Below are positions 24,411 to 32,174 of a DNA stretch of 43,056 nt, one piece after another. The notes beneath the pieces are model-generated. The model worked only from the letters and a program-made list of their open reading frames with translations. It had not been told where the DNA came from and ran no database searches. The position numbers and the translations under genes are program-made. Source of the DNA: K189A clade bacterium (GTDB lineage Bacteria > Pseudomonadota > Gammaproteobacteria > Pseudomonadales > Azotimanducaceae); the NCBI GenBank assembly GCA_018607725.1, contig JABBAY010000244.1, forward strand, positions 1 through 43,056, read 5' to 3'. Numbering within the stretch: the stretch's first letter is position 1; every line of letters begins with the position of its first letter.

Positions 24411-25142
24411 ATGACCAAAGGCTGGGTTGTAGCTTTTGCTCTATTGTTAGCTGGTTTTGGCTCCGGTGCATTGGGTGCACTCGGCGCCGAAGATGTCGAT
24501 AGCTTCGAAGCGGGTCTGCGAGCCAAGGGCCGCGACCACTACGCCACGGCGCTGCGTGCCTGGCAACCTTTGGCAGATAAAGGCGTGCCGCAGGCGCAGA
24601 ATAACATGGGTCACATGTCGGAAGAGGGTCTGGGTGTCACGCAGGATTATGGGCGGGCCATGAGTTGGTACAAGTCGGCGGCAAATCAGGGTCTCAAAGA
24701 AGCGCAGCACAATGTCGGTTTGCTATATTACCATGGTTATGGCGTGGCCAAGAACACGCGGGAAGCGCTTGCCTGGTTTAAGTTAGCAGCTGGGCAAAAA
24801 CTGGCTGATTCGGAATACATGATCGGCCTGTTGCTACATAACGGTGAAAGCGTGGGCTTGGATTATCAGCAGGCTAAAGTCTGGTTTTTACGTGCGGCAC
24901 GCCAAGGTTATGGGCCGGGTCAGCTGATGTATGCGTTTATGTTGCAGGCCGGTGAAGGCCAAGATCCAGAGCCTTTTAAAGCTTATGTCTGGGCTAAAGT
25001 GGCTGAGGTGAACGGTCAGGCTGAAGATGCGCAGGCAATCTATAATTTGTCCGCACTGCAGTTAGAGGATGATGATGTGCCCAAGGCTGAGGCCGCGGCA
25101 TTACAATGCGTGGCGACTCAGTTCGCTGAATGTGCTGAATAA
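24411..25142 (+). CDS. Secreted Sel1-repeat (SLR) protein; possible MotX-like flagellar protein
   Basis: A 243-residue protein from ATG 24411 (GAGG upstream; a TTG at 24390 is a longer alternative). A signal peptide is clear: MTKGW, the hydrophobic stretch VVAFALLLAGFG, and likely cleavage after ALGALG-A. At least four Sel1-type repeats follow (A-x-x-W-x-x-x-A-x-x-G-x-x-x-A-Q-x-N-x-G-x-x-x-x-x-G-x-G-V): AWQPLADKGVPQAQNNMG, SWYKSAANQGLKEAQHNVG, AWFKLAAGQKLADSEYMIG and VWFLRAARQGYGPGQLMYA. Two cysteines occur near the C-terminus. Sel1 proteins act as scaffolds. MotX, a T-ring part of sodium-driven polar flagella, is of this type, and the locus encodes a PomA/B motor, so a motor role is plausible but unproven. 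Confidence 0.8.
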   Translation: MTKGWVVAFALLLAGFGSGALGALGAEDVDSFEAGLRAKGRDHYATALRAWQPLADKGVPQAQNNMGHMSEEGLGVTQDYGRAMSWYKSAANQGLKEAQHNVGLLYYHGYGVAKNTREALAWFKLAAGQKLADSEYMIGLLLHNGESVGLDYQQAKVWFLRAARQGYGPGQLMYAFMLQAGEGQDPEPFKAYVWAKVAEVNGQAEDAQAIYNLSALQLEDDDVPKAEAAALQCVATQFAECAE

Positions 25143-25179
25143 CGGTTATTTTCTCTGTTGAACGCTAAAGAAGTTGCGC

Positions 25180-25647
25180 ATGAAGTCGATTAGTTCATTA
25201 GTCATTAGTAATCATGAGAGCGCAAAGCAAATGAGAGTAAATTTCAAAGACCCGATGGCCGGATACAAGATGGTAGATCAAGTCGGCAGGGTCGACTACG
25301 CTAACCAGGTCGAGCTAGTGCAGATGCTTTTCAGTGCTTTGCTGGACTCAATGAGCGAAGCCGATGGGCATATTCAAAGAGGCTCAGAAGACTTGAAATG
25401 CGCATCTATCGCTCGCGCAGTCAAAATTGTTCAAGGTCTGCGTATCACCTTGGATCATGAGCGCGGTGGTGAGTTGGCGCGTAACCTGGACGCCTTATAC
25501 GAATATGTTTCAAGACGTTTAATGCAAGCTAATATGCACAACGATGTTGAGAGTTTGCGAGAAGTTCGAGGCCTGATGGCTGACATCAGTAGTGCTTGGG
25601 AGATGTTGCCATCGGTGATGGTCACGCAAAAAATGGCTGGTAACTAA
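25180..25647 (+). CDS. fliS: FliS, flagellin export chaperone
   Basis: A helical protein of about 155 residues with the FliS pattern: MAGYKMVDQVGRVDYANQVELVQMLFSALLDSMSEADGHI, KCASIARAVKIVQGLRITLDHERGGELARNLDALYEYVSRRL and SLREVRGLMADISSAWEML. FliS binds the flagellin C-terminus in the cytoplasm, preventing early polymerisation and guiding export. The start is uncertain: TTG 25174, ATG 25180 (AAAGAAG upstream) or ATG 25231, the last giving the usual ~139-residue length. The extra N-terminal residues are not conserved in the family as I know it. The Sel1 gene ends 37 bp upstream. Confidence 0.85.
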   Translation: MKSISSLVISNHESAKQMRVNFKDPMAGYKMVDQVGRVDYANQVELVQMLFSALLDSMSEADGHIQRGSEDLKCASIARAVKIVQGLRITLDHERGGELARNLDALYEYVSRRLMQANMHNDVESLREVRGLMADISSAWEMLPSVMVTQKMAGN

Positions 25648-25665
25648 TTAGCATGTGAAAGGTGG

Positions 25666-25687
25666 GCCCGAAGGCTGAACTTCGGGC
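25666..25687 (+). terminator. Hairpin after fliS (possible terminator)
   Basis: GCCCGAAG (25666-25673), loop GCTGAA, CTTCGGGC (25680-25687), a perfect 8-bp GC-rich stem 19 bp after the stop. No T-run follows, so termination may need Rho. Confidence 0.45.
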
Positions 25688-25968
25688 AGGTTGGATACTC
25701 AAGACACCTGAGTCATTTCGGTACTCAAGGGGATTTTACTCGCACTGGAAGCTAAGATTGCTTGGGCGGTTTTGAGTCGAAAACGGCGTTTTTCAGGGCA
25801 GAGCCTTGGCAGTTGCAGACGGCACTTGAAAAACATTTGAGGCTTGCGATAAAACCGACGAAGTCGACGTGAGCGCAAACTGAACGTAAAGTTACATAAG
25901 TTAATCTGCAAGCGATCAAGAAGGCTGATTTACCGTGAAGATGGTTGGGCTTTATTCTTGATTTCAGG

Positions 25969-25982
25969 GTGTAAAATTACAC
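25969..25982. promoter_or_regulatory. Palindrome GTGTAA-AA-TTACAC upstream of the fleQ-like gene
   Basis: A perfect 6-bp inverted repeat with a 2-base spacer, about 137 bp before the start of the master-regulator-like gene. It looks like a dimeric repressor or activator site. The protein that binds it is unknown. Confidence 0.35.
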
Positions 25983-26118
25983 GCTAGTTACATCAGGATA
26001 GCGGCCGCTCTTGCCTGAAAAAATCTAATAGCAAACGTTGTAAATTAGCGTAGTATCTAGCCTTCGTGCCTTGTCGTGGTGTGGTGATTGCCACGGTTCA
26101 GCCTGAAGAAGGTAGATT

Positions 26119-27240
26119 TTGCGTCATCATCGAAACAGTCATAATCTTGATCCCGAGGAAGTTGTCCTTGGTTCCTCTGAAGCCATGCAGGAACTTTGGC
26201 AATTGGTAGATGCGGCCGCCCGCGGTGATACCTCGGTATTGATTCGAGGCGAAACAGGCGCCGGCAAAGAAGTCGTTGCGCGCCAATTGCATCTCCTCTC
26301 TGCTCGCCGTAAAGGCCCCTTCATTGCGATTAACTGCGGGGCTATCCCTGCTGATTTACTTGAAAGTGAATTGTTCGGCCATCGCAAAGGTGCGTTTACC
26401 GGTGCCATCTCAGATTACAGTGGCCAGTTGTTGTCCGCTGACGGCGGCACCCTGTTTCTGGATGAGATCGGCGATATGCCGCGCGCGCTGCAGGTCAAAC
26501 TATTGCGCGTGCTCGAAGAGCGCGTCATTGCCCCCGTGGGTTCCACCGAGCGGATACCAATTGACGTCAGAGTGGTGAGTGCAACCCACCAGGACTTAGA
26601 AGTCTTGACCGAACAGAAGCTGTTTCGAGAGGATCTGTTCTATCGTCTGAACGTTTTCCCTCTGCTGGTGCCGGCGTTGCGTAATCGTTTGCTAGATTTG
26701 CCCGAGTTGATCAGTTTTTTCTCACGCAAATTGCTGATTGAAGGTGAGGTGCCGACGTTTACTGATGAATCTATGCAGATATTGCGAGGCTACCATTGGC
26801 CAGGTAATCTTCGCGAGTTATCTAATCTTGTCGCCCGAATGCATGCCATTTCGCCCACTGCGGTGATGGATATTACTGCGGTGCCAAAAAGCTTACTGCC
26901 GGCGCGAATTTGTGAGGCAATACAAAGTATTTCTTTGCAGGGGCATTCAGTTGCGGCTGAAACTCAACCAGGCGCTATGATGGATGCCCAAGGGCTAATG
27001 GATGATCGACTCGAGCAAGCGCTGGGTTTCACGCAAAGTGATGTGCCATTGCCTAAAGACGGCTTTGCCCTCAAAGATCTGCTCCAAGATATCGAGGTGA
27101 ACGTGATTCGCAAAGCCTTGGATTCGACACAATGGAACGTCTCTTCCGCGGCTAAATTACTGGATATGCACAGAACGACGTTGATTCAAAAGATCAGTAA
27201 GCTCGATATTGCCCAGGATAACTCCCCCGTCACCAATTAA
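26119..27240 (+). CDS. FleQ/FlrA-like sigma-54-dependent flagellar regulator lacking an N-terminal domain
   Basis: A 373-residue protein. Almost from its start it is the AAA+ sigma-54 activator domain: VVLGSSEAMQELW, Walker A GETGAGKE, the sigma-54-contacting GAFTGA, FLDEIGDMP (Walker B), RVVSATHQDLE and REDLFYRLNVFPL. A Fis-type helix-turn-helix closes it (NVSSAAKLLDMHRTTLIQKI). Full FleQ is about 490 residues with a ~140-residue N-terminal domain that is absent here. The frame is closed by TAG at 26113, so TTG 26119 (behind AAGAAGG) is the first possible start. It probably activates sigma-54 promoters of early flagellar genes. It lacks a place for receiver-type control. Confidence 0.85.
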   Translation: MRHHRNSHNLDPEEVVLGSSEAMQELWQLVDAAARGDTSVLIRGETGAGKEVVARQLHLLSARRKGPFIAINCGAIPADLLESELFGHRKGAFTGAISDYSGQLLSADGGTLFLDEIGDMPRALQVKLLRVLEERVIAPVGSTERIPIDVRVVSATHQDLEVLTEQKLFREDLFYRLNVFPLLVPALRNRLLDLPELISFFSRKLLIEGEVPTFTDESMQILRGYHWPGNLRELSNLVARMHAISPTAVMDITAVPKSLLPARICEAIQSISLQGHSVAAETQPGAMMDAQGLMDDRLEQALGFTQSDVPLPKDGFALKDLLQDIEVNVIRKALDSTQWNVSSAAKLLDMHRTTLIQKISKLDIAQDNSPVTN

Positions 27241-27388
27241 TCATTCCCTGGTTTGGTCAAGTGCCGACGTCGAACCTTGCCTGGATGGCTGTCATGTTCC
27301 GCGACAGATCGTCGTCGTTTTTGTGACTATCTCCCCCCTATCTATATCATTTTAAAGCTAACCTGTTGATAAATAATGCATTTAAACA

Positions 27389-27404
27389 TGGCATCGATAT
27401 TGCA
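27389..27404 (+). promoter_or_regulatory. Sigma-54 promoter of the fleR-like gene
   Basis: TGGCAT-N5-TTGCA with 10 bases between GG and GC, one mismatch to TGGCAC-N5-TTGCA. It lies 48 bp before the start. It fits a cascade in which the upstream FleQ-like protein turns on this second activator. Confidence 0.7.
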
Positions 27405-27451
27405 TTTATTTCTATCGAAACCATTGTGTTAAAAGAGTTAGGTGCAGAGTT

Positions 27452-28900
27452 ATGCAACATGCGGAATCTATTCAAAGCCTCGACTGGGTCGGTCAGCAGA
27501 CGGATACCAGCAGTTTAGCGAGCCTGGGTAACGACCATCAGTTGGCGATTACGCGTTGGTCCTGCACAGCGGACCTGTGTACTCAGGGCAAGCCGGGACA
27601 AGCGATCGTTGTTGAGCTCAACGCCAGCCTCGATGCCTTGGAGTCGCTCCAAACACTGCAGTTGCAATTTCGCAGCACGCCTATCATCGCGATTGTCAAT
27701 CGCCAGCGATTTGAGCTAGGCATCGCTGCCATGGGCGCGGGGGCCGCAGCGGTTGTTGCCGATGACGATTTTTCTGCCGCAACCTGGGCGCCGGCGTTAA
27801 CCAAAATGGGTGTGGCGAAGCCCGCGCTACCTAGGCGCGCCTATATTTATGTCGATCCTATGTCGCAGAACCTGTTCGAACTTGCGCAGCGAGTCGCCCG
27901 AGCCAATGTCTCGGTACTGATACAAGGCGCGACAGGCACCGGCAAAGAGGTACTGGCCCGGGTTATTCATGAATCTTCTGCCCGTTGCAATGAGCCATTC
28001 GTTTCGTTGAATTGTGCGGCGATCCCTGAGCAACTTATTGAAGACATGTTATTTGGTCACGAAAAGGGCGCCTTTACGGGTGCCACGCGACGTCAGCGCG
28101 GGCTGTTTGAGCAGGCGCAAGGCGGCAGTTTGTTTCTCGACGAAATTGGCGAAATGCCTCATCACCTGCAGGTGAAATTGTTGCGTGTTCTACAAGAGCG
28201 TAACTTGATGCGAATTGGCGGTGAGGAGACGATAGAGCTGGATGTCAGAATTATCGCAGCAACGAATCGTAATTTGACGGTCGCGATTGCCGAGAAAGTT
28301 TTTAGAGAAGACCTCTATTTTCGTCTCAGTGCTTTTAAGTTAACCATTCCCCCATTAGCCCAGCGACCATTGGATATTGCCCCACTCGTGCAGCAAGCAT
28401 TAGTGAGTCATAGTCCGGTTGGTGTTGCCTGTCAGGAGATAACGCCGGCGGCGCTGCGAACGCTGCAGGCCTACAGCTGGCCAGGAAATGTCAGAGAATT
28501 AGAAAATGTGGTTGCGAGGGCCGTTGTGCTGAGTGACGGTGGGACGATCGATGCGGCTCATATTTTGCTGGATGATGTTGTTTCCTGCGAGCTTACATTC
28601 GGCCCCAATAAGACCGCGATTGACCTTTCAAACGCGGACTCAATGCCATGCGCAGAGCCCCTGGAATCACAGTTTGACTGGCATAAAGACCTAAAAATTC
28701 CGACCTCAATGCCATTTGGTGAGCAGCTCCAAGGATTTGTTAGAACCAAGGAAATGCAAGCCATTTTGGGCGCCATTAAGACCTCGCAGTCTCGCATCGA
28801 GGCGGCAGATCGATTGGGTATCAGCGCGAGAACATTGCGGCACAAGCTGAAAAAATTGCGCGATGAAGGTTTGGAAGTTCCTCAAACCTATGCTCGATAA
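27452..28900 (+). CDS. FleR/FlrC-like sigma-54-dependent regulator with degenerate receiver
   Basis: A 482-residue protein. Residues 1 to about 130 look like a worn receiver domain: AIVVELNASLDALESLQ where the phospho-aspartate should be, and PIIAIVNRQRFELGIAAMGAGAAAVVADD like the end of a receiver, but with no acceptor Asp. The AAA+ domain follows with GATGTGKE (Walker A), FGHEKGAFTGAT, FLDEIGEMP, RIIAATNRNL and WPGNVRELENVV. A Fis-type helix-turn-helix is at the C-terminus (SRIEAADRLGISARTLRHKLKKL). It likely drives the later sigma-54 genes (rod, hook, basal body). No fleS-type sensor kinase gene lies next to it. fliE begins 29 bp downstream. Confidence 0.88.
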   Translation: MQHAESIQSLDWVGQQTDTSSLASLGNDHQLAITRWSCTADLCTQGKPGQAIVVELNASLDALESLQTLQLQFRSTPIIAIVNRQRFELGIAAMGAGAAAVVADDDFSAATWAPALTKMGVAKPALPRRAYIYVDPMSQNLFELAQRVARANVSVLIQGATGTGKEVLARVIHESSARCNEPFVSLNCAAIPEQLIEDMLFGHEKGAFTGATRRQRGLFEQAQGGSLFLDEIGEMPHHLQVKLLRVLQERNLMRIGGEETIELDVRIIAATNRNLTVAIAEKVFREDLYFRLSAFKLTIPPLAQRPLDIAPLVQQALVSHSPVGVACQEITPAALRTLQAYSWPGNVRELENVVARAVVLSDGGTIDAAHILLDDVVSCELTFGPNKTAIDLSNADSMPCAEPLESQFDWHKDLKIPTSMPFGEQLQGFVRTKEMQAILGAIKTSQSRIEAADRLGISARTLRHKLKKLRDEGLEVPQTYAR

Positions 28901-28929
28901 CGCTCGTTAACTACGCAAGGAGATAAAAA

Positions 28930-29268
28930 ATGCAAATTAGCCCCGCCACTGACGCACAATCATTGCTCGCGCAAATTCGCAACCTGCAGTCCCAGATTGA
29001 TGATAAGCAAGGCAATCTTGGTGCGCCAGTAGAGCTTGAGACTAATAAATCTGGCTTTGCGCAGGCAATCGCCTCGGCAGTAGATGAAGTGAATAATCTG
29101 CAAATGGAGTCCAAGAACACGGCTGCGGCTTATGAGACTGGTGGCGATGTGTCATTAACCGACTTGATGATGAAGTCGCAGAAGGCCTCTATATCTTTTG
29201 AGGCGACTTTGCAGATTAGAAATAAAGTACTGCGTGCGTACGAAGACATTATGAACATGCCTGTTTAG
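28930..29268 (+). CDS. fliE: FliE, MS ring-rod junction protein
   Basis: A 112-residue protein with the FliE pattern: GFAQAIASAVDEVNNLQMESKNTAAAYETGG, then VSLTDLMMKSQKASISFEATLQIRNKVLRAYEDIMNMPV. FliE links the MS ring to the rod and is the first exported rod component. Length is normal. A very good SD, AAGGAG, stands 9 bases before the ATG. Confidence 0.95.
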   Translation: MQISPATDAQSLLAQIRNLQSQIDDKQGNLGAPVELETNKSGFAQAIASAVDEVNNLQMESKNTAAAYETGGDVSLTDLMMKSQKASISFEATLQIRNKVLRAYEDIMNMPV

Positions 29269-29314
29269 TGTTGAACTTTTACCGTAACCCTTATTGATTT
29301 CAGGAATATAGAGA

Positions 29315-31087
29315 ATGGCTGCATTACTCGCTCCACCCGCAGATTCTACATTATCAGGTGCCGCAATGTCCGGTGCCGGTAATGCTTCCCTGCCGGCCAA
29401 TACAGATGGTTCAATCGCAGAATTGAATCGCCTGCCGTCTGTCAGCGAAATGCTTTCACAGCCGCTCGTGCGTCGATCTATGCCAGGCATTATTGCTTTG
29501 TTTGTTATCGGTATCTTTGTGCTTGTGTTCTCTTGGTTTCAAACCGGTTCGTTGCGCGAAGTTTATCCAGGTATGAGTGACTCTGACCGTCAGGCGGCTT
29601 TTAGCGCCCTGCAAAGTGCCGATTTTCCAGTAGAAATAAATGCAAACAGTGGTCAGTTGATGGTGGGTGTCGAACATTATCACCAAGCGCGCATGCTGCT
29701 CGCGGCGGCTGGTCTGCCTCAAGACGCGGGTTCGAATGCCATGGATGCATTCAGTGATGATTCTGCGCTGACCACCAGCCAATTCATGGAGCAAGCAAAA
29801 TATACGGTTGCGATAGAAAATGAGTTAGCGAAGAGCATTAGCCAAATTTCAACGATTAAATCGGCGCGAGTCCACCTAGCGGCGCCACGGCAATCGGCCT
29901 TTGTCCGCAATCGTGTCCCTGCTAAGGCTTCAGTGGTTCTAAATCCGCATGCGGGACGTTCTGTTTCGCCGAACCAAGTTCAGGCGATCACGCATATGGT
30001 GGCTTCCAGTATCCCCTATCTTTCCTCAGAAGATGTTGTGGTTGTGGATCAACGCGGCAGCTTACTGACAAGATCAAATACCCCGGGTGTTCAGGCGGCC
30101 TCTGTTCAGTCTGACTATGAGCTCTCAGTTGAAGAGCAATACAGAAACCGAATCGACGCATTGCTTGCGCCCATTGTAGGCATGGAAAATGTTAGAGCTG
30201 AAGTCGATGTAGAAATAGATTTTACGGAGCGCAATACCACCTTTGAGGAATACGATACGAACGATACTGGGCCGAAGGCGCGGTCAGAGTCTATTTCGAT
30301 TGAGCGTGGCCAGGCTCCCGCGGCGGCTGGGGGCATACCTGGCTCGACTACGAACGTGTTGGCCGACGCGACGCAGAACGATGCAACGGTTGACGTTGGA
30401 GTAGAATCGGTCACGAATAGCCAAACGACCCGTAATTACGAGATCGACAAGACTGTCCGTTATGTTAAACGAACCGGTGGTTCGGTGACCAAAATGTCGG
30501 TTGCGATTGTGATAAATGAAGCAGCTTTGCTAGATTCCAGTGGGTCGGATGAATTGGATGGTGTGCCAATGGCCGTGGATCAGGCCCAGCTCGAAAGCCT
30601 GACAAGACTGGTGAAAAGCGCAGTATCATTCGATGAAGCTCGTGGTGATAGCGTCGTTTTACTCACCCAAAAATTTGAAGTTATCGAAGAGATGGCTGAC
30701 ACTAGTGTGTGGTATGAAAGTCCATCATTGATTGGATTAGTGAAGCTTGGTGCGGCGTTTATAGCGTTTATATTTGTCTTGCTAATCGTCATTAAGCCCG
30801 TGTTGAACTCATTCTTGGGTGGCGGTGGTGCAGGTGGGTCGGTCGGGGCAGGTGGCTTGTTGGAGTCTGGTACGGCTGGTGCTGACGACCTAGATATCGA
30901 GATGGGCGAAGGTGATACGCTTGAGGATATCAAAGCGAGACTGAAGCCGAAGAAATCGACGATATCGGCTGATATGCTCGACACGGCGAACACTTATGAC
31001 GACAAAGTAGCGCTGATTCGCATGCTCGTTGCTGAGGACTCCGGTCGGGTAGCGAACGTGCTCAAAAAATTGATTAAACCTGTTTAA
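29315..31087 (+). CDS. fliF: FliF, MS-ring protein
   Basis: A 590-residue inner-membrane protein. The first membrane helix is at about 57-76 (MPGIIALFVIGIFVLVFSWF) and the second at about 477-495 (AAFIAFIFVLLIVIKPVL). Between them are the ring-building motifs, with segments VYPGMSDSDRQAAFSALQ, MEQAKYTVAIENELAKSI and RVHLAAPR. The C-terminal tail (residues about 530-590) ends in the FliG-binding region. A glycine-rich stretch follows the second helix. The preceding gene is fliE (46-bp gap); fliG follows after 16 bp. Multiple copies form the MS ring on which the C ring and export gate assemble. Confidence 0.95.
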   Translation: MAALLAPPADSTLSGAAMSGAGNASLPANTDGSIAELNRLPSVSEMLSQPLVRRSMPGIIALFVIGIFVLVFSWFQTGSLREVYPGMSDSDRQAAFSALQSADFPVEINANSGQLMVGVEHYHQARMLLAAAGLPQDAGSNAMDAFSDDSALTTSQFMEQAKYTVAIENELAKSISQISTIKSARVHLAAPRQSAFVRNRVPAKASVVLNPHAGRSVSPNQVQAITHMVASSIPYLSSEDVVVVDQRGSLLTRSNTPGVQAASVQSDYELSVEEQYRNRIDALLAPIVGMENVRAEVDVEIDFTERNTTFEEYDTNDTGPKARSESISIERGQAPAAAGGIPGSTTNVLADATQNDATVDVGVESVTNSQTTRNYEIDKTVRYVKRTGGSVTKMSVAIVINEAALLDSSGSDELDGVPMAVDQAQLESLTRLVKSAVSFDEARGDSVVLLTQKFEVIEEMADTSVWYESPSLIGLVKLGAAFIAFIFVLLIVIKPVLNSFLGGGGAGGSVGAGGLLESGTAGADDLDIEMGEGDTLEDIKARLKPKKSTISADMLDTANTYDDKVALIRMLVAEDSGRVANVLKKLIKPV

Positions 31088-31103
31088 AGGCAAGGAATTA
31101 GAA

Positions 31104-32174
31104 ATGGCTGCGGCAAAACCGACAAATAACGGTAAGGAAAAAGAAAGTGAAGGCTTGTCCGACGCGGTCAAGGCCGAGCTGGAAACGCTAACGGCGACTG
31201 AGCGCGCGGCCGTCATCATGCTGCTGCTGGGTGAGCAGCAAGCTGCCGACTGTATTCGCTATCTGTCACCTCGTGAAGTTCAGTCGTTGGGCGCCTGTAT
31301 GGTCTCGGTGGTCGACTTGTCGCAAGAGGCGGTGAATGTTGTGTTAGATGACTTTCTGTCAACCATAAAAAAGCAGACGAGCCTAGGTTTGGGTACGATC
31401 GATTATGTTGAAAACATCCTCAAGAAAGCCTTGGGCGAAGATAAGGCGGCAACGGTTCTCGGTAGGATTATGCCAGGGTCTACCAGCAAAGGCTTGGAGA
31501 TATTACGCTGGATGGATGCTAGGTCGATTGGTGAAATGGTGCAGGAGGAACACCCGCAAGTCGTCGCGATTATCCTCTCGGTACTGGAATATGATGTCGC
31601 GGCAGATGTGCTGAACTTTGTGCCTGAGGGGGCCCGCGCTGAAATAATGCAACGTATTGCTCTATTAGACACAGTTCAGCCCAGTGCTATGGATGAGTTA
31701 GAGCAGGTCATGCGCAAGCAGTTTTCAAACAGTTCTAGTGCTAAGTCTTCAAGCTTTGGTGGTATAAAAGCGGCGGCAAAAATCATGAACTTCACCAAGG
31801 TTGATCTCGAGGGGAAGCTGATTGAGGGCGTGACTGCCATCGACGCAGAGCTTGCATTGAAAATACAAGACAACATGTTCACCTTCTCCAACTTGTCGGC
31901 CCTGGAAAATCGCAGTATCCAAGTATTGATGCGCAATGTTGACTCCGACGAGTTAATGGTAGCGCTCAAGGGTGCTGATGAACAGGTCAAAGACAAGTTC
32001 ATGGATAATATGTCGCAGCGAGCCAAGGTCATGTTCTTGGACGAGATGGAAGCGAAAGGACCTATCAGGGTAACTGATGTCGATGATGCCCAAAAAACCA
32101 TCATGCGTCTGGCCCGTAAGTTGTCAGATGCCGGTGAGTTAGTGCTTTCAGGAAGAGGTGATGATTTTGTCTAG
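31104..32174 (+). CDS. fliG: FliG, C-ring motor switch protein
   Basis: A 356-residue protein, slightly longer than common FliG because of a charged N-terminal extension of about 20 residues. The body starts at LTATERAAVIMLLLGEQQAADCIRYLSPREV and contains EEHPQVVAIILSVLEYDVAADVL (middle domain). The C-terminal torque helix region is MVALKGADEQVKDKFMDNMSQRAKVMFLDEMEAKGPIRV. Charged residues needed for stator contact are present. It interacts with FliF, FliM and PomA. The gene overlaps fliH by 14 bases. Confidence 0.95.
   Translation: MAAAKPTNNGKEKESEGLSDAVKAELETLTATERAAVIMLLLGEQQAADCIRYLSPREVQSLGACMVSVVDLSQEAVNVVLDDFLSTIKKQTSLGLGTIDYVENILKKALGEDKAATVLGRIMPGSTSKGLEILRWMDARSIGEMVQEEHPQVVAIILSVLEYDVAADVLNFVPEGARAEIMQRIALLDTVQPSAMDELEQVMRKQFSNSSSAKSSSFGGIKAAAKIMNFTKVDLEGKLIEGVTAIDAELALKIQDNMFTFSNLSALENRSIQVLMRNVDSDELMVALKGADEQVKDKFMDNMSQRAKVMFLDEMEAKGPIRVTDVDDAQKTIMRLARKLSDAGELVLSGRGDDFV

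Larger units (their letters stand above)
25648..26118. other. 471-bp intergenic region between fliS and the fleQ-like gene
   Basis: No gene is supported. I looked for a broken FleQ N-terminal domain here and found no frame that resembles one. It contains a hairpin after fliS and the palindrome at 25969-25982. Confidence 0.55.

Noticed and set aside
25699-25911. 70-codon minus-strand frame between fliS and the fleQ-like gene
   Set aside because: Basic, low-quality composition, no SD, no recognised family. Also considered as a fleQ N-terminal remnant and found not to match.
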